This document shows, in pieces, positions 18,840-29,144 of a DNA stretch of 64,000 nt (position 1 is the first letter of the stretch; each line of letters opens with the position of its first letter). Source of the stretch: Ktedonobacter robiniae (lineage in GTDB: Bacteria; Chloroflexota; Ktedonobacteria; Ktedonobacterales; Ktedonobacteraceae); assembly GCF_016587375.1 (NCBI RefSeq), contig NZ_BNJG01000002.1, positions 310,001 through 374,000 on the forward strand, in the 5' to 3' direction. The position numbers were made by a program, and so were the translations under genes. The notes beneath the pieces are model-generated. The model saw only the letters and a list, made by a program, of their open reading frames with translations. It was not told the DNA's origin and did no database searches.

Positions 18840-20954
18840 ATGGCAACACAATGGCAAATCTTGATGAAAGAGGCCTTTTTGCAGGATCTGGGAAAACTCC
18901 AACCTAAGGATACCCATCAGATCATTGCCAAGGTCAATACGCTGATCCACAATCCCTTGCCTGATGGCGATGTCAAAAAACAATTGATCTATCATCCAGG
19001 GAAACCCTATCGCATTCGCTCCGGCGATTATCGTATTCTCTATACCTTCGACAATGCGAATGTCTGCGTCTATAGGATCGAGCGACGCAACGAGACAACC
19101 TATAAAAAGAACCTCACAGCCGAACCGGTTGAGGGACTCGATACCGATTTCGATGATATCAGTGCGTTCAAGGATGCACCTCCAACGGACGGTGAGGGCT
19201 GGTATCAGGAGGAGTGGTTCAAGCCACGGGATACCAGTCGGCTCCTGCCGGAACCGATCACGTCGGAACTGCTGAATAAACTCTATGTACCGAAGGGCTA
19301 TCATCAGCGGCTGCTGTCCGTCAAGACGGAGCAAGAACTGTACGACTGCGAAGGCCAGGTCGATGATGCTATCATTCTGCAACTGATCCATGAACTCTTC
19401 GAGACGCCACTTGAGCAGGCCATACAGCAGCCCAACCTCGTCCTCAAGGATGTCGATGATCTGCTGCGCTATAAAGAAGGCGAGCTGCTCACCTTCCTGC
19501 TGCACCTCTCACCCGAACAGGAGAAGTATGCCCACTGGTCGATGAATGCCAGCGGTCCCACGCTCGTCAAAGGCGGTCCTGGCACCGGCAAGAGTACCGT
19601 GGCGCTCTATCGCGTCCGCTCGCTGCTGGAACAGCTCGCCAAAACCAACAAAGCGCCGCGCATCCTCTTCACCACCTATACGAAGGCGTTGATCAAATCG
19701 TCCGAACAACTCTTGCAGCAACTGCTGGGCAAGCAAGCGCAGCATGTACGCGTCGATACCGTCGATAAGTTGGCCCGCGAGATCCTCCACCACGCCGGAC
19801 AGGTCAAGGATATTCTGAGCGAGCGAGAACAGCTCGCCCTGCTCAAACAGGCGGTGGACGAGACGCCAAAGGCGGGCAGTCCGCTCCAGCAGCTTGCACA
19901 GAAACAGACGCTCGAACGCATGGGCTACGAGTATCTCTTGCAGGAGTTCAACACCGTCATCATCGCCCGCCAGTTGAACAGTGCGGATGACTATCAAAAA
20001 ACGTCACGCAATGGACGCAAAGTGCGTCTGAATGCCAATCAACGTGTGATGCTCTGGAAGATCTACGAACGTTTCTGCGCCCTACAAGAAGCAAGCGGCA
20101 AGGAGACGTGGCAGCAGCGCCGCGCACGTGCCGAGAACATTGTGGAACAGAGTCCGCTCGCCCAATCGTATGATGCGGTAGTGATCGACGAGGCGCAGGA
20201 CATTGATCCCAGTGCGCTCCGTCTGCTCATCAAACTCTGCAAAGCTCCCAATCGCATTTTTGTTACCGCTGATGCCAATCAATCTATTTATGGAAGTGGC
20301 TTCTCCTGGCAGGATGTCCACGACTGCCTGAAGTTCCAGGGACGCACCAGTATTTTGCGCGCCAACTATCGTTCGACGCAGGAGATCGGTGAGGCAGCAC
20401 AATCCTATCTCACCTATGGCACACTGGAACCCGAACAGATCGAGCGCCAGTATATTCATAGCGGTCCCATGCCCGATGCACGCTCGGTCCACAATGCATA
20501 CTACGAGGCGCAATTGCTGGCCAGCTTCTTTCAGAAGGCCGCCCGCAGTTTCCGCCTGACGCTCGGCTCGTGCGCAGTGCTCTGCCCCAGCGAGCACGCC
20601 GGTAAGACACTGGCCCAGGCCCTCAGCGATCAGGGATTAGAGGCAACATTCATGACTGGCGATGATCTCAACCTGGCGCGCTCCGGCATCAAGGTGCTGG
20701 TCTTGCACTCATCGAAAGGGCTGGAGTTCCCGATTGTGGCGCTGGCCGGTTTCGTTGGCAGCAGCTATCCCTACTTCCCCTCCTCCGCATCGGAAGAAGC
20801 GCAACTGGAGATCCTGGCTCGTGAGCGGCGCACGATGTTTGTGGGCATGACCCGCGCCATGCGCGCCCTACTTGTCATCACGCCAACCGATCTGGGCACA
20901 TCGCTTTTCGAGGGATTTGATGCAACATACTGGAACTTTACCAGAAAAATATGA
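18840..20954 (+). CDS. RelE/ParE-like domain fused to UvrD/Rep-type helicase
   Basis: About 704 aa. Residues 1-90 have the RelE/ParE toxin fold pattern (PYRIRSGDYRILYTF, then VYRIERRNETTYKK). The rest is a superfamily 1 helicase with Walker A VKGGPGTGKSTVALYR, Walker B VVIDEAQDIDPSALRLL, ADANQSIYGSGFSW, LVLHSSKGLEFPIVALAG and FVGMTRAMRALLVI. It lies between drmMI and drmA in the same orientation with short spacing, so it is probably a DISARM accessory helicase. The RelE-like part may bind nucleic acid rather than cut mRNA. Start: the ATG at 18840 puts the RelE-like domain at the N-terminus and follows GGAAAG by 10 bases; earlier in-frame ATGs exist from 18756. Confidence 0.85.
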   Translation: MATQWQILMKEAFLQDLGKLQPKDTHQIIAKVNTLIHNPLPDGDVKKQLIYHPGKPYRIRSGDYRILYTFDNANVCVYRIERRNETTYKKNLTAEPVEGLDTDFDDISAFKDAPPTDGEGWYQEEWFKPRDTSRLLPEPITSELLNKLYVPKGYHQRLLSVKTEQELYDCEGQVDDAIILQLIHELFETPLEQAIQQPNLVLKDVDDLLRYKEGELLTFLLHLSPEQEKYAHWSMNASGPTLVKGGPGTGKSTVALYRVRSLLEQLAKTNKAPRILFTTYTKALIKSSEQLLQQLLGKQAQHVRVDTVDKLAREILHHAGQVKDILSEREQLALLKQAVDETPKAGSPLQQLAQKQTLERMGYEYLLQEFNTVIIARQLNSADDYQKTSRNGRKVRLNANQRVMLWKIYERFCALQEASGKETWQQRRARAENIVEQSPLAQSYDAVVIDEAQDIDPSALRLLIKLCKAPNRIFVTADANQSIYGSGFSWQDVHDCLKFQGRTSILRANYRSTQEIGEAAQSYLTYGTLEPEQIERQYIHSGPMPDARSVHNAYYEAQLLASFFQKAARSFRLTLGSCAVLCPSEHAGKTLAQALSDQGLEATFMTGDDLNLARSGIKVLVLHSSKGLEFPIVALAGFVGSSYPYFPSSASEEAQLEILARERRTMFVGMTRAMRALLVITPTDLGTSLFEGFDATYWNFTRKI

Positions 20955-21004
20955 GCTAGAAGAAATGATGGTTGAGATAGAGAGACGATAGAAAGAGAAC
21001 GAGC

Positions 21005-24000
21005 GTGCAAAGCATCCGCTTACCAGAGCAGTTACCGAACGATCCGCAAGCATTGGCTGCCCTCAATCAACAACTCAGGGATCACACAATTTCCCTCGAT
21101 TGGTCGGATGTGAAGCTGCCGATCACAAGCGAGCAACTGGCGGCCTTATTCCAGGATATGGCGCTCGCCGATTATGTAGAGGATCTCGACAACGGGACGA
21201 TGTCCGAGAGCGTCTTGCCGGTGGTCCTGGCACACTTTGAGAAGAAAGATGTGGTGGACGAGGGACAGGACAATCCAGAGGCCGAGCAGCCCGCGGGCAG
21301 CGTTCCCGATGTCTGGCTCCCGGAGAAAGAATTAACGCCCATCGTGGACGAAGAGGGCGACCCACTCTCAGCCACCGTGATCAGCAAAAAGCCGTCACCG
21401 AAAATCCAGAAAGAGGATACCACTCCCCTACTGGAGGCCCCAACGCAAAGTGCGATCCGCGACGAGCTTGAAGAGATGGTGCTGCGAGACCTGCTGGGAC
21501 CGGCGGGCGGTGAGAACGAAGAGCTCGACCATACAGAGAGCCGCGTGCGCGATCGCTACCTGGTTGGGATGCTCGCCCCGATGAAAGTGCAGACCCAACC
21601 CGAAGAGCTCGACTCGCTGACAACGCTCGAAGAGGGCAAGAGCGAGGAGAACACCGTCGATGCCGATGTCGCGCAGATGTCCAGCCTCAGTCCCTCATCG
21701 ATGGGCCTGAGCTTCTGCGTCGAGAAGCAGACCACCGCCCTGCTCGTCACGGCCAGTTGGGGACAATATCAGCGTACCACCAGTGAATTCCAGAACAAAG
21801 CCAATGGTGAGCCCTATACCGTCTGGCGGCGCACACCCCGTGGTGGCACATCACGACAGATCCCCTTGCAACCAGGACACATCGTGCCGTGGTCACCCGA
21901 AGAGGAAGAGCAGCCGGAGGTTCACGTCAAGGGGCTCATTCGTGATATCGGCGATGGCTGGATGATCACCCTCTTCCTCGTCAATGGACAGAAGGAGCCC
22001 GAACGCCTGCGTGACCAGGCATGGCTCTTTCAGCCAGAGCTTGTCGTTGAGGCACCAGACGGAAGCCCAGTCTTCCAGCGTCGGGCCAACGAGCAGCAAA
22101 AGCATTATACAAAAGAAGAGAAAGCGATGGCCATGCTCTATCGCCAGCATGTCAGCTTCGCCATTGGGCACGGTGTGAGCGTCCATGCCGAGACTTCCTC
22201 TGACGATCCCACCTGTGCCGTGCGCATCTCAACGCGCATCGTCCCTGAGTACGATGTCCCGCGCACTGACGCTCCCACCGCAGCGGAAGTGCCAGCCCTG
22301 GCCGGTCTCTGCCTGGACATGCGCGAACTGGCCGAAACCCCGGTCCAGGAGCTCTCCGACAAGTTGCAGCCTTTGATTACTGCCTATGGGCAGTGGATCG
22401 AAGAGCAGGAACAACGTATCAACAACCCCGCGAGCGGTCTGGCCAGTTACGAGGCCGCCGCCAGGGACGCCCTGAAAGGCTGCAACCGTACGCTCTTCCG
22501 TATCCAGACCGGTATTCAACAATTGCAGAGCAGCGACGAGGCCGCTCAGGCCTTTGCCTTTATGAATCGCGCCATGTGGCAGCAGCGTATCCATACGCTC
22601 TACGCCGAAGAGCGCCGCAAAGGGCACAATACCAGCCTGGAGGATGTCGATCAGAGCAAGAATCGTAGCTGGCGGCCCTTCCAGCTCGCCTTCATCCTGC
22701 TCAACCTGCCATCGCTGACCGACCTGAACCATCCCAATCGGAGCGAAAGCGCCAACGCCATCGCCGACCTGCTCTGGTTCCCGACCGGTGGTGGTAAGAC
22801 TGAAGCCTATCTCGGCCTGACCGCCTATACGCTCGCCATTCGTCGCTTGCAGGGAACCGTCGAGGGGCGCTCCGGCATGGACGGCGTCGCCGTGATCATG
22901 CGCTACACCCTGCGTCTATTGACGTTACAGCAGTTCCAGCGTGCCGCTTCATTAATCTGCGCCTGTGAGATCATCCGTTGTGAGGATCCCGCCACCTGGG
23001 GTAGCACACCGTTTCGTCTCGGTCTTTGGGTTGGTATGCGCTCGACGCCCAACACCACCGAGCAGAGCAAACAGGCCAACGAGCTGGCGCATGGTGTCTA
23101 TAATAGTGGTGTCGGTGGCATCGGCAGCCCCCGCCAGTTGACCAGTTGTCCCTGGTGCGGCACCTTGATCGAAGGTGGCAAACATATCAAAGTAGAGCCA
23201 TTCAATCGTGGTCGAGGACGTACACTGATCTATTGTGGCGATAACCTGGGACAGTGTCCCTTTAGCGAGCGGAAATCGCCCGAGGAAGGGCTCCCCGTCG
23301 TGGTCGTCGACGAAGAGATCTACCGTCTGCTCCCAGCACTCCTGATCGCCACCGTCGACAAATTCGCCCAGCTTCCCTGGCGCGGCACCACGCAGATGCT
23401 CTTTGGACAGGTCAATCAAAAGTGCAGCCGTCACGGATTCCGCTCACCCGACCTCGAAGATAAAGATGCTCATCCCGCCTTTGGCAAGTTGCCACGTGCC
23501 ACATCCACGCCGCATGCTCCGTTACGTCCACCCGACCTGATCATCCAGGACGAACTGCATCTCATCTCGGGTCCACTGGGCACCCTTGTCGGACTCTACG
23601 AAACCGCCGTCGATCATCTGGCAACCTGGGAAGTCAACGGCAAGAAAGTACGCCCCAAAGTGATTGCCGCCACCGCCACCATTCGGCGCGCGGAATATCA
23701 ACTGCAGGCGCTCTTCCTGCGCAAGGTCAATATTTTCCCGCCGCAGGGACTCGACGTCGGCGACAACTTTTTCTCGCGCCAGCGCACACCGAGCGAGGAG
23801 ACACCGGGACGACGCTACCTCGGCATCTGTGCCAATGGTCGCCGCTTGAAAGCCGCCATCATCCGCGTCTATGCCGCCTATCTCTCGGCTGCGCAGGCGC
23901 TCTACAACAAATACGGCGCAGCCGTGGACCCCTGGATGACGCTCGTCGGCTACTTCAACTCGATGAGCGAACTGGGCGGCACACGCCGCCTGGTCGAAGA

Positions 24001-24877
24001 TGATGTGCGCATGCGTATCTGGCGTATGAACCAACGCGGGCTAGCCCAGCGCAAACGGCCCATCGTCGAAGAGCTTACCTCACGCAAGAGCTCAAGCGTC
24101 ATCCCGGAGATTCTCGGGAGACTGGAAGTCGGCTTTGGCTCCGAGGGCGAGAAACCCATCGACGTCTTGTTGGCAACCAACATGATCTCGGTCGGCGTCG
24201 ATGTACGGCGACTCGGTCTGATGGTCGTTACCGGCCAGCCAAAGACAACTGCCGAATATATCCAGGCCACCAGTCGCGTTGGACGTACGTTCCCCGGTCT
24301 CGTCTGCACCGTCTTCAACTGGGCCCGTCCACGCGACCTTTCGCATTACGAACAATTCGAGCACTATCACGCCACTTTCTATCAGCAGGTCGAAGCGCTC
24401 TCGGTCACACCGTTTGCACCGCGTGCACTGGATCGCGGACTCGCCGCGCTGCTCACCAGCTTTGTGCGCCTCTCGGGTCCCGAATACAACAAGAACGAGG
24501 AGGCCGGTGACGTCACTGACGAGACGCCCTACTTTGAGCAGGCCCGGCAGGCCATCGCACGGCGCGCGGAAGAGATCACCAATAATGACGATGGTGAGGT
24601 TGATCGTGTGCAGAGCGACCTGGAACGCCTCAAGCACTACTGGGTACACAAAGCGCAGACCGTCCCAGTCCTTGGCTACGAAGCGCGCCGTGATGGCAAA
24701 ACGCAGGAACTGCTGAAGCAACCGGAGCGTGGCAACTGGGAACCCTTTACCTGCCTGAACTCACTCCGCGACGTCGAACCAACGGTCCGGCTCATCTTCG
24801 ACGAGCGCCCTATAGGTGGCAATAACGATAGCGACGACGATAACGATACAGCAACTGGCGAACAGGCCGCCCAATAA
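21005..24877 (+). CDS. drmA: DISARM helicase DrmA
   Basis: A 1,290-aa superfamily 2 helicase and core DISARM subunit, which with DrmB forms the complex that loads on invading DNA. Motifs: an N-terminal segment ELEEMVLRDLLGPAGG and RVRDRYLVGMLAP typical of DrmA; Walker A WFPTGGGKTEAYLGL near 593; a zinc-binding pair CPWCG; a DELH box (LIIQDELHLISGPLGTLVGL) near 848; IAATATIRRA; and the helicase C signature DVLLATNMISVGVDVRRLGL then YIQATSRVGRTFPGLVC near 1,090. The start is a GTG at 21005 with a weak purine-rich site. The N-terminal 150 residues are acidic and may be a variable arm. It is followed closely by drmB. Confidence 0.94.
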   Translation: MQSIRLPEQLPNDPQALAALNQQLRDHTISLDWSDVKLPITSEQLAALFQDMALADYVEDLDNGTMSESVLPVVLAHFEKKDVVDEGQDNPEAEQPAGSVPDVWLPEKELTPIVDEEGDPLSATVISKKPSPKIQKEDTTPLLEAPTQSAIRDELEEMVLRDLLGPAGGENEELDHTESRVRDRYLVGMLAPMKVQTQPEELDSLTTLEEGKSEENTVDADVAQMSSLSPSSMGLSFCVEKQTTALLVTASWGQYQRTTSEFQNKANGEPYTVWRRTPRGGTSRQIPLQPGHIVPWSPEEEEQPEVHVKGLIRDIGDGWMITLFLVNGQKEPERLRDQAWLFQPELVVEAPDGSPVFQRRANEQQKHYTKEEKAMAMLYRQHVSFAIGHGVSVHAETSSDDPTCAVRISTRIVPEYDVPRTDAPTAAEVPALAGLCLDMRELAETPVQELSDKLQPLITAYGQWIEEQEQRINNPASGLASYEAAARDALKGCNRTLFRIQTGIQQLQSSDEAAQAFAFMNRAMWQQRIHTLYAEERRKGHNTSLEDVDQSKNRSWRPFQLAFILLNLPSLTDLNHPNRSESANAIADLLWFPTGGGKTEAYLGLTAYTLAIRRLQGTVEGRSGMDGVAVIMRYTLRLLTLQQFQRAASLICACEIIRCEDPATWGSTPFRLGLWVGMRSTPNTTEQSKQANELAHGVYNSGVGGIGSPRQLTSCPWCGTLIEGGKHIKVEPFNRGRGRTLIYCGDNLGQCPFSERKSPEEGLPVVVVDEEIYRLLPALLIATVDKFAQLPWRGTTQMLFGQVNQKCSRHGFRSPDLEDKDAHPAFGKLPRATSTPHAPLRPPDLIIQDELHLISGPLGTLVGLYETAVDHLATWEVNGKKVRPKVIAATATIRRAEYQLQALFLRKVNIFPPQGLDVGDNFFSRQRTPSEETPGRRYLGICANGRRLKAAIIRVYAAYLSAAQALYNKYGAAVDPWMTLVGYFNSMSELGGTRRLVEDDVRMRIWRMNQRGLAQRKRPIVEELTSRKSSSVIPEILGRLEVGFGSEGEKPIDVLLATNMISVGVDVRRLGLMVVTGQPKTTAEYIQATSRVGRTFPGLVCTVFNWARPRDLSHYEQFEHYHATFYQQVEALSVTPFAPRALDRGLAALLTSFVRLSGPEYNKNEEAGDVTDETPYFEQARQAIARRAEEITNNDDGEVDRVQSDLERLKHYWVHKAQTVPVLGYEARRDGKTQELLKQPERGNWEPFTCLNSLRDVEPTVRLIFDERPIGGNNDSDDDNDTATGEQAAQ

Positions 24878-24899
24878 CAAGCAGAGGAATCACACGAGC

Positions 24900-26735
24900 A
24901 TGAAGACCAACGAAAAATACCACGTCGGTGATATACGCCCCAGCCAGCTCCTCCAGACCTACGGCGTCGGCGCACTGATCGCATTACCCAACCTTTCGGC
25001 TCTGATCATGGGGCTGGACGATTGGGACATCAACAATTCGCAAGAAATTACCGAAGAGCGTTTGTTGCATGCGATTCAAAGCGCGCTCGGTCCCCAGGTT
25101 AAGCGTCTCCTCACGCCACCAGCTAGCGAAGTTGAGCCGGGAAATCCCTTTGATTACGCGGCGCGCATCGGCGTGCCGGTAGCCGCCTTTCCGCGCTGGC
25201 TCGTCTGCCCGCGTTGTCATCTGCTCGCGCCCGTCGAGTCCGGTTACTTCCAGCTCAAAGTCAATCGCTACCAGCCGGAACAGACACGCTACATCCATGT
25301 CAACTGTCAGCATCAACCGTCCGTCCTACCCTCACGCTTTATGATCGCCTGTGAATCCGGCCATCTGGACGACTTCCCCTGGATGCACTTCTTGCATGGC
25401 GATAAACACTGCAACGCCATGTTACGTATGCTCGAGCTGGGAGTATCAGGTGAGCCATCAGACATCTTGATCGTCTGCGACACCTGCGGGGCCAAACGTC
25501 CAATGTCGGATGCACTGAGTAACGACGAGAAGCAAAAGTATCGTCCAACTTGCACTGGTCGGCGTCCCCATCTGCGCGACAAAGAGAAAGCGTGCTCGAA
25601 CGAGGCACGCTCGATCTTACTGGCCGCATCAAACACCTGGTTTCCACTCATCTTCTCGACGCTCTCCCTGCCAAGCACACCCGATCTGCTGGGCCAGCGT
25701 GTCGAGAGCAAATGGCCCATCCTCCAGGAGGTCCAGAGTGCCGAGAATATCGCCATGCTGCGACGAATGAGACTGTTGGGCGATCTCAGCGAATATAGCG
25801 ACGACGAAATCTGGAACCGCGTTGAGTTAAAGCAGGCCACCGGCAAAGCCGAGGAAACGGTCAGACCGGCCGATCTCAAAGTTCCCGAGTGGGAAACGCT
25901 CAGCCATCCAGAGCAGGCACCGAAATCCGCCGATTTCGAAGTCACACCAGTCGCGCTACCTGATGGCTATGAGCACTATCTAGAACAGGTAGTGCTGGTT
26001 GAACGGCTACGCGAAGTGCGGGCACTCACCGGCTTCACGCGTATAGAATCGCTCAACGACTACGCCGAGGAGGACAATCTGCCCACGGACCATATCATGC
26101 CGCTGGTACGCAAGCGAACCACCTGGGTACCGGCCTCCGAAGTCCGTGGCGAGGGGCTGTTCATCCAGTTTCGAGAGGACACCATCCAGGAGTGGCTACA
26201 GAATTTCGACGTCAAACGCCACAGCGCCAGTTTCTTCGATGCGCACCGCCGATGGCGTCGTGCCCGTCGCATCGAGAATCCAGAGGCTAACTATCCTGGC
26301 ATACGCTATGTGCTGCTGCACACCTTCGCCCATGCTCTGATACGTCAGCTCACCCTCGAATCCGGGTATACCGCTGCCAGCATACGTGAACGCATCTACG
26401 CCCTGCCACCCGAGCACGAAAACGGGCCCATGGCGGGAATCCTGCTCTATACAGCCGCATCGGACAGTGAAGGGACGCTGGGTGGTCTGGTCAGCCTAGG
26501 GAAACGCATCGGCTACCATATCGACGGTGCTCGTGAAGAGATGCAGCGCTGCGCCTCGGACCCATTGTGCGCCGAACATACGCACTTCGACGACAACAAA
26601 CTGCATGGGGCGGCCTGCCATGCCTGTATGTTCCTACCAGAAACATCCTGCGAACGCGGCAACAAATACCTGGACCGTTCGGTCTTTGTGCCCACCGTCG
26701 ATCGCAGCAACCTGGCCTTTTTTCCCGTCATCTAG
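24900..26735 (+). CDS. drmB: DISARM DUF1998 protein DrmB
   Basis: About 611 aa. It begins GDIRPSQLLQTYGVGALIAL, the typical DrmB opening, and carries zinc-binding pairs CPRCHL near 103 and CDTCG near 194. The DUF1998 domain at the C-terminus has HTFAHALIRQLTLESGY, GILLYTAASDSEGTLGGLVS and the cluster HACMFLPETSCERGN near 575. DrmB partners DrmA and is the most diagnostic DISARM gene. The ATG at 24900 follows GAGG. An in-frame start at 24816 would overlap drmA by 62 bases and gives a non-conserved N-terminus, so it is not preferred. Confidence 0.94.
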   Translation: MKTNEKYHVGDIRPSQLLQTYGVGALIALPNLSALIMGLDDWDINNSQEITEERLLHAIQSALGPQVKRLLTPPASEVEPGNPFDYAARIGVPVAAFPRWLVCPRCHLLAPVESGYFQLKVNRYQPEQTRYIHVNCQHQPSVLPSRFMIACESGHLDDFPWMHFLHGDKHCNAMLRMLELGVSGEPSDILIVCDTCGAKRPMSDALSNDEKQKYRPTCTGRRPHLRDKEKACSNEARSILLAASNTWFPLIFSTLSLPSTPDLLGQRVESKWPILQEVQSAENIAMLRRMRLLGDLSEYSDDEIWNRVELKQATGKAEETVRPADLKVPEWETLSHPEQAPKSADFEVTPVALPDGYEHYLEQVVLVERLREVRALTGFTRIESLNDYAEEDNLPTDHIMPLVRKRTTWVPASEVRGEGLFIQFREDTIQEWLQNFDVKRHSASFFDAHRRWRRARRIENPEANYPGIRYVLLHTFAHALIRQLTLESGYTAASIRERIYALPPEHENGPMAGILLYTAASDSEGTLGGLVSLGKRIGYHIDGAREEMQRCASDPLCAEHTHFDDNKLHGAACHACMFLPETSCERGNKYLDRSVFVPTVDRSNLAFFPVI

Positions 26736-26750
26736 CGAAGGAGCATATCC

Positions 26751-29111
26751 ATGCCAACCACCCTGGCAGAAGTCATACACGCCTATCTGGCCGATACAAA
26801 ATTTCGGCAAGCGCGCATCCAGCTAGCTGCAAGGCGGAACGCCAGCATTCCAGCACTTCGCGCCCTCGTCCAGGAATTTATCCAGGGAGACATCGATATA
26901 CAGAGTTTGCGTATACAACTGGAGAAAACGTTGCGAGCAGGAGAGGACTGGGAAGCTACCGGATTTGGCTTCATGATGGAGCTCAACAAATTCGGAAAAT
27001 ACCATAATGATGCCAGTTCCTATGCCGAGAAGCAGCTCCGCCATATCCTCAGCGGACTAAACGCGCGCAACCTGGGACAACGCATCGAACAATGCTACAA
27101 ATTCCTGCTCCAGGAACGAGAGCGTCTCCGTCGCGACGGTAAATCCAGCAATATGATTGTCGCCGCCCGCAACAGCGCCTTTATGATCTCGCTGTTCGCC
27201 TTCTGGCTCGATGCAGAGCATAGCAGCATCATCTATTATGAAAGTTTGCGCAAGGGAATCTTCCTGCTCATCAAAGCCTACCTGGTATCGCAGCCGCCCA
27301 ACCTCCGGCTAGGGCCGAATGCCATCGAAGTGCATTCGAATACCGAGCACCAGGCCTGTTTGCACCTGCTGGATTCTCTCGTCGAGCAAGATGCACGCAT
27401 CAAAATCGACGCCTACTGGGCCGGAAGCTTTTGCCTCTGGGTCACCCAAAACCTGCAATCTCTCGCCGAGCCAACGAACACGCTGATCAAAGAAAGAGAA
27501 ACCAATACCTTGCTGGCACACAGCCCGGCCCGACCCGAAACCACACGTGAACCGTCAGATACGGACTTCATCAATACGAACAGCGAGCAATCGTCTGAGG
27601 GTGTCACAGAACCGGACATCACCCGGCACAGTACCGCTCAACTGATCGAGAACGGGCCGTTGCAAGCCACCCCAGAGCCGCTCCTCACGCGCCTGATTCA
27701 AGAGGTGCAACGGCAGATTCTCCTCGATGAAGAGACGATCCGCAGTATCTATTACGCCTTGCTGGCAGGGCACGTCATCCTCTCGGGACCGCCGGGAACC
27801 GGCAAGACCGAACTGGCCCGCATCATCCCCGAATACCTGTGGAGGAGCGAGGAAAATCCAGAAAGTGATGATGAGAGTGAGCCGAACCTGACCACGAAGA
27901 CAGCCTATACAACGCAGCTGGTCACCGCCACCGACGAATGGAGTGTGCGAACCCTGATCAGTGGTATCGCCCCGCAGAGCCAGAACGGCACCGTCACCTA
28001 CAGCGTGCAGTACGGCCATCTCACCACCGCCATTCTCAAAAACTGGTCCTTCCAGGGTAGCCGACCGGAGGACCGACCGGAGGAATGGAGTAACGTCACA
28101 CTTCAACGGAGCACCGTGACCACTACTAGTGGCTTCCAGCGTGGTGTGGCGCAACAATTTCGTGGACAATGGCTCGTCATCGACGAATTCAATCGCGCCC
28201 CTATCGATCTTGCGCTCGGTGATGCGCTCACCTCGCTGGGCGGCAACGACGTTCTGCGTGTCGCCATCGATGGAGGTAGCGCGACACTGCCCATTCCACA
28301 GGATTTCCGTATCATCGGGACTCTGAATAGCTTCGACCGCAGCTATCTCAACCAGATTAGCGAGGCATTAAAACGACGATTCTCCTTCATCGAGATCAAT
28401 CCACCGGGAAGAACACAACGTGCCGCCGAACAAAGCATTGCGCTCTATAAGGCCCTGAAGAAGATCAGCCATCTGAGCCCGACCATCACCATCGGTGAGG
28501 GCGACAGCATCTATTGGCAGAACCACGCAACCATCGAATCCGACAGCAACGGGACCTACACCATCGACTGGAAGCAGGAGCAGCTCGCCTTTCAGAAGAT
28601 CTTCGAGCAGATGTGGAATCTCCTGGAGGTCATTCGCATCTACCGTCAGTTGGGAACAGCCCAGGCGATTACGCTGCTTCAGCATATGCTCATTCGGGGT
28701 GTACTCGAAAACTACACCACAGATATACAATGGAGCAAGGCCCTGGATCATGCCCTCTGCCATACTGTCGCGGACCAACTCCAGGTTCTGCTACCCGATG
28801 AAATCGACGTTCTGCATACCTATCTTAGCGTCGATCATACAAGCTTTGGTGCACAGTACAACACTCTGCTGATAGACCTGACCAGCACGCCACAACGTCT
28901 CACCGGGCAACTGATTGCACTTGGCAGCGTCCACGATAACCAGAACAAACCAATATTGAGCGACGAGGAGGTAGAACGCATCGTTGCCCAGGATCAGCCG
29001 CAGGTTTCCCTGGACGTATTAAACTGGCTCTTCCACTTCGAAAGTCCACTTCCAGCGCTTCCACAGTTCCCCCGTCGTCTGCGCTCGTTTAAAGCGGAAC
29101 GCGGTCTGTAG
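26751..29111 (+). CDS. McrB-like AAA+ NTPase, DISARM-linked
   Basis: A 786-aa protein with an N-terminal helical part (to about 240), a Ser/Thr/Glu-rich linker, and a C-terminal AAA+ domain: Walker A ILSGPPGTGKTELARIIPE near 344, Walker B WLVIDEFNRAPIDLALGD near 474, and a sensor region GTLNSFDRSYLNQISEALKR with an arginine-finger-like RR near 540. The DEFNRA Walker B is the McrB hallmark; McrB rings hydrolyse NTP to drive DNA translocation for the McrC nuclease. The start at 26751 follows GAAGGAG. It sits 15 bases after drmB, where drmC is normally found, and directly before the McrC-like gene, so the two probably form the effector of this DISARM locus. Confidence 0.88.
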   Translation: MPTTLAEVIHAYLADTKFRQARIQLAARRNASIPALRALVQEFIQGDIDIQSLRIQLEKTLRAGEDWEATGFGFMMELNKFGKYHNDASSYAEKQLRHILSGLNARNLGQRIEQCYKFLLQERERLRRDGKSSNMIVAARNSAFMISLFAFWLDAEHSSIIYYESLRKGIFLLIKAYLVSQPPNLRLGPNAIEVHSNTEHQACLHLLDSLVEQDARIKIDAYWAGSFCLWVTQNLQSLAEPTNTLIKERETNTLLAHSPARPETTREPSDTDFINTNSEQSSEGVTEPDITRHSTAQLIENGPLQATPEPLLTRLIQEVQRQILLDEETIRSIYYALLAGHVILSGPPGTGKTELARIIPEYLWRSEENPESDDESEPNLTTKTAYTTQLVTATDEWSVRTLISGIAPQSQNGTVTYSVQYGHLTTAILKNWSFQGSRPEDRPEEWSNVTLQRSTVTTTSGFQRGVAQQFRGQWLVIDEFNRAPIDLALGDALTSLGGNDVLRVAIDGGSATLPIPQDFRIIGTLNSFDRSYLNQISEALKRRFSFIEINPPGRTQRAAEQSIALYKALKKISHLSPTITIGEGDSIYWQNHATIESDSNGTYTIDWKQEQLAFQKIFEQMWNLLEVIRIYRQLGTAQAITLLQHMLIRGVLENYTTDIQWSKALDHALCHTVADQLQVLLPDEIDVLHTYLSVDHTSFGAQYNTLLIDLTSTPQRLTGQLIALGSVHDNQNKPILSDEEVERIVAQDQPQVSLDVLNWLFHFESPLPALPQFPRRLRSFKAERGL

Positions 29112-29144
29112 AGGGATGAGGAACAAGCACGAGAAAGCACAAAC

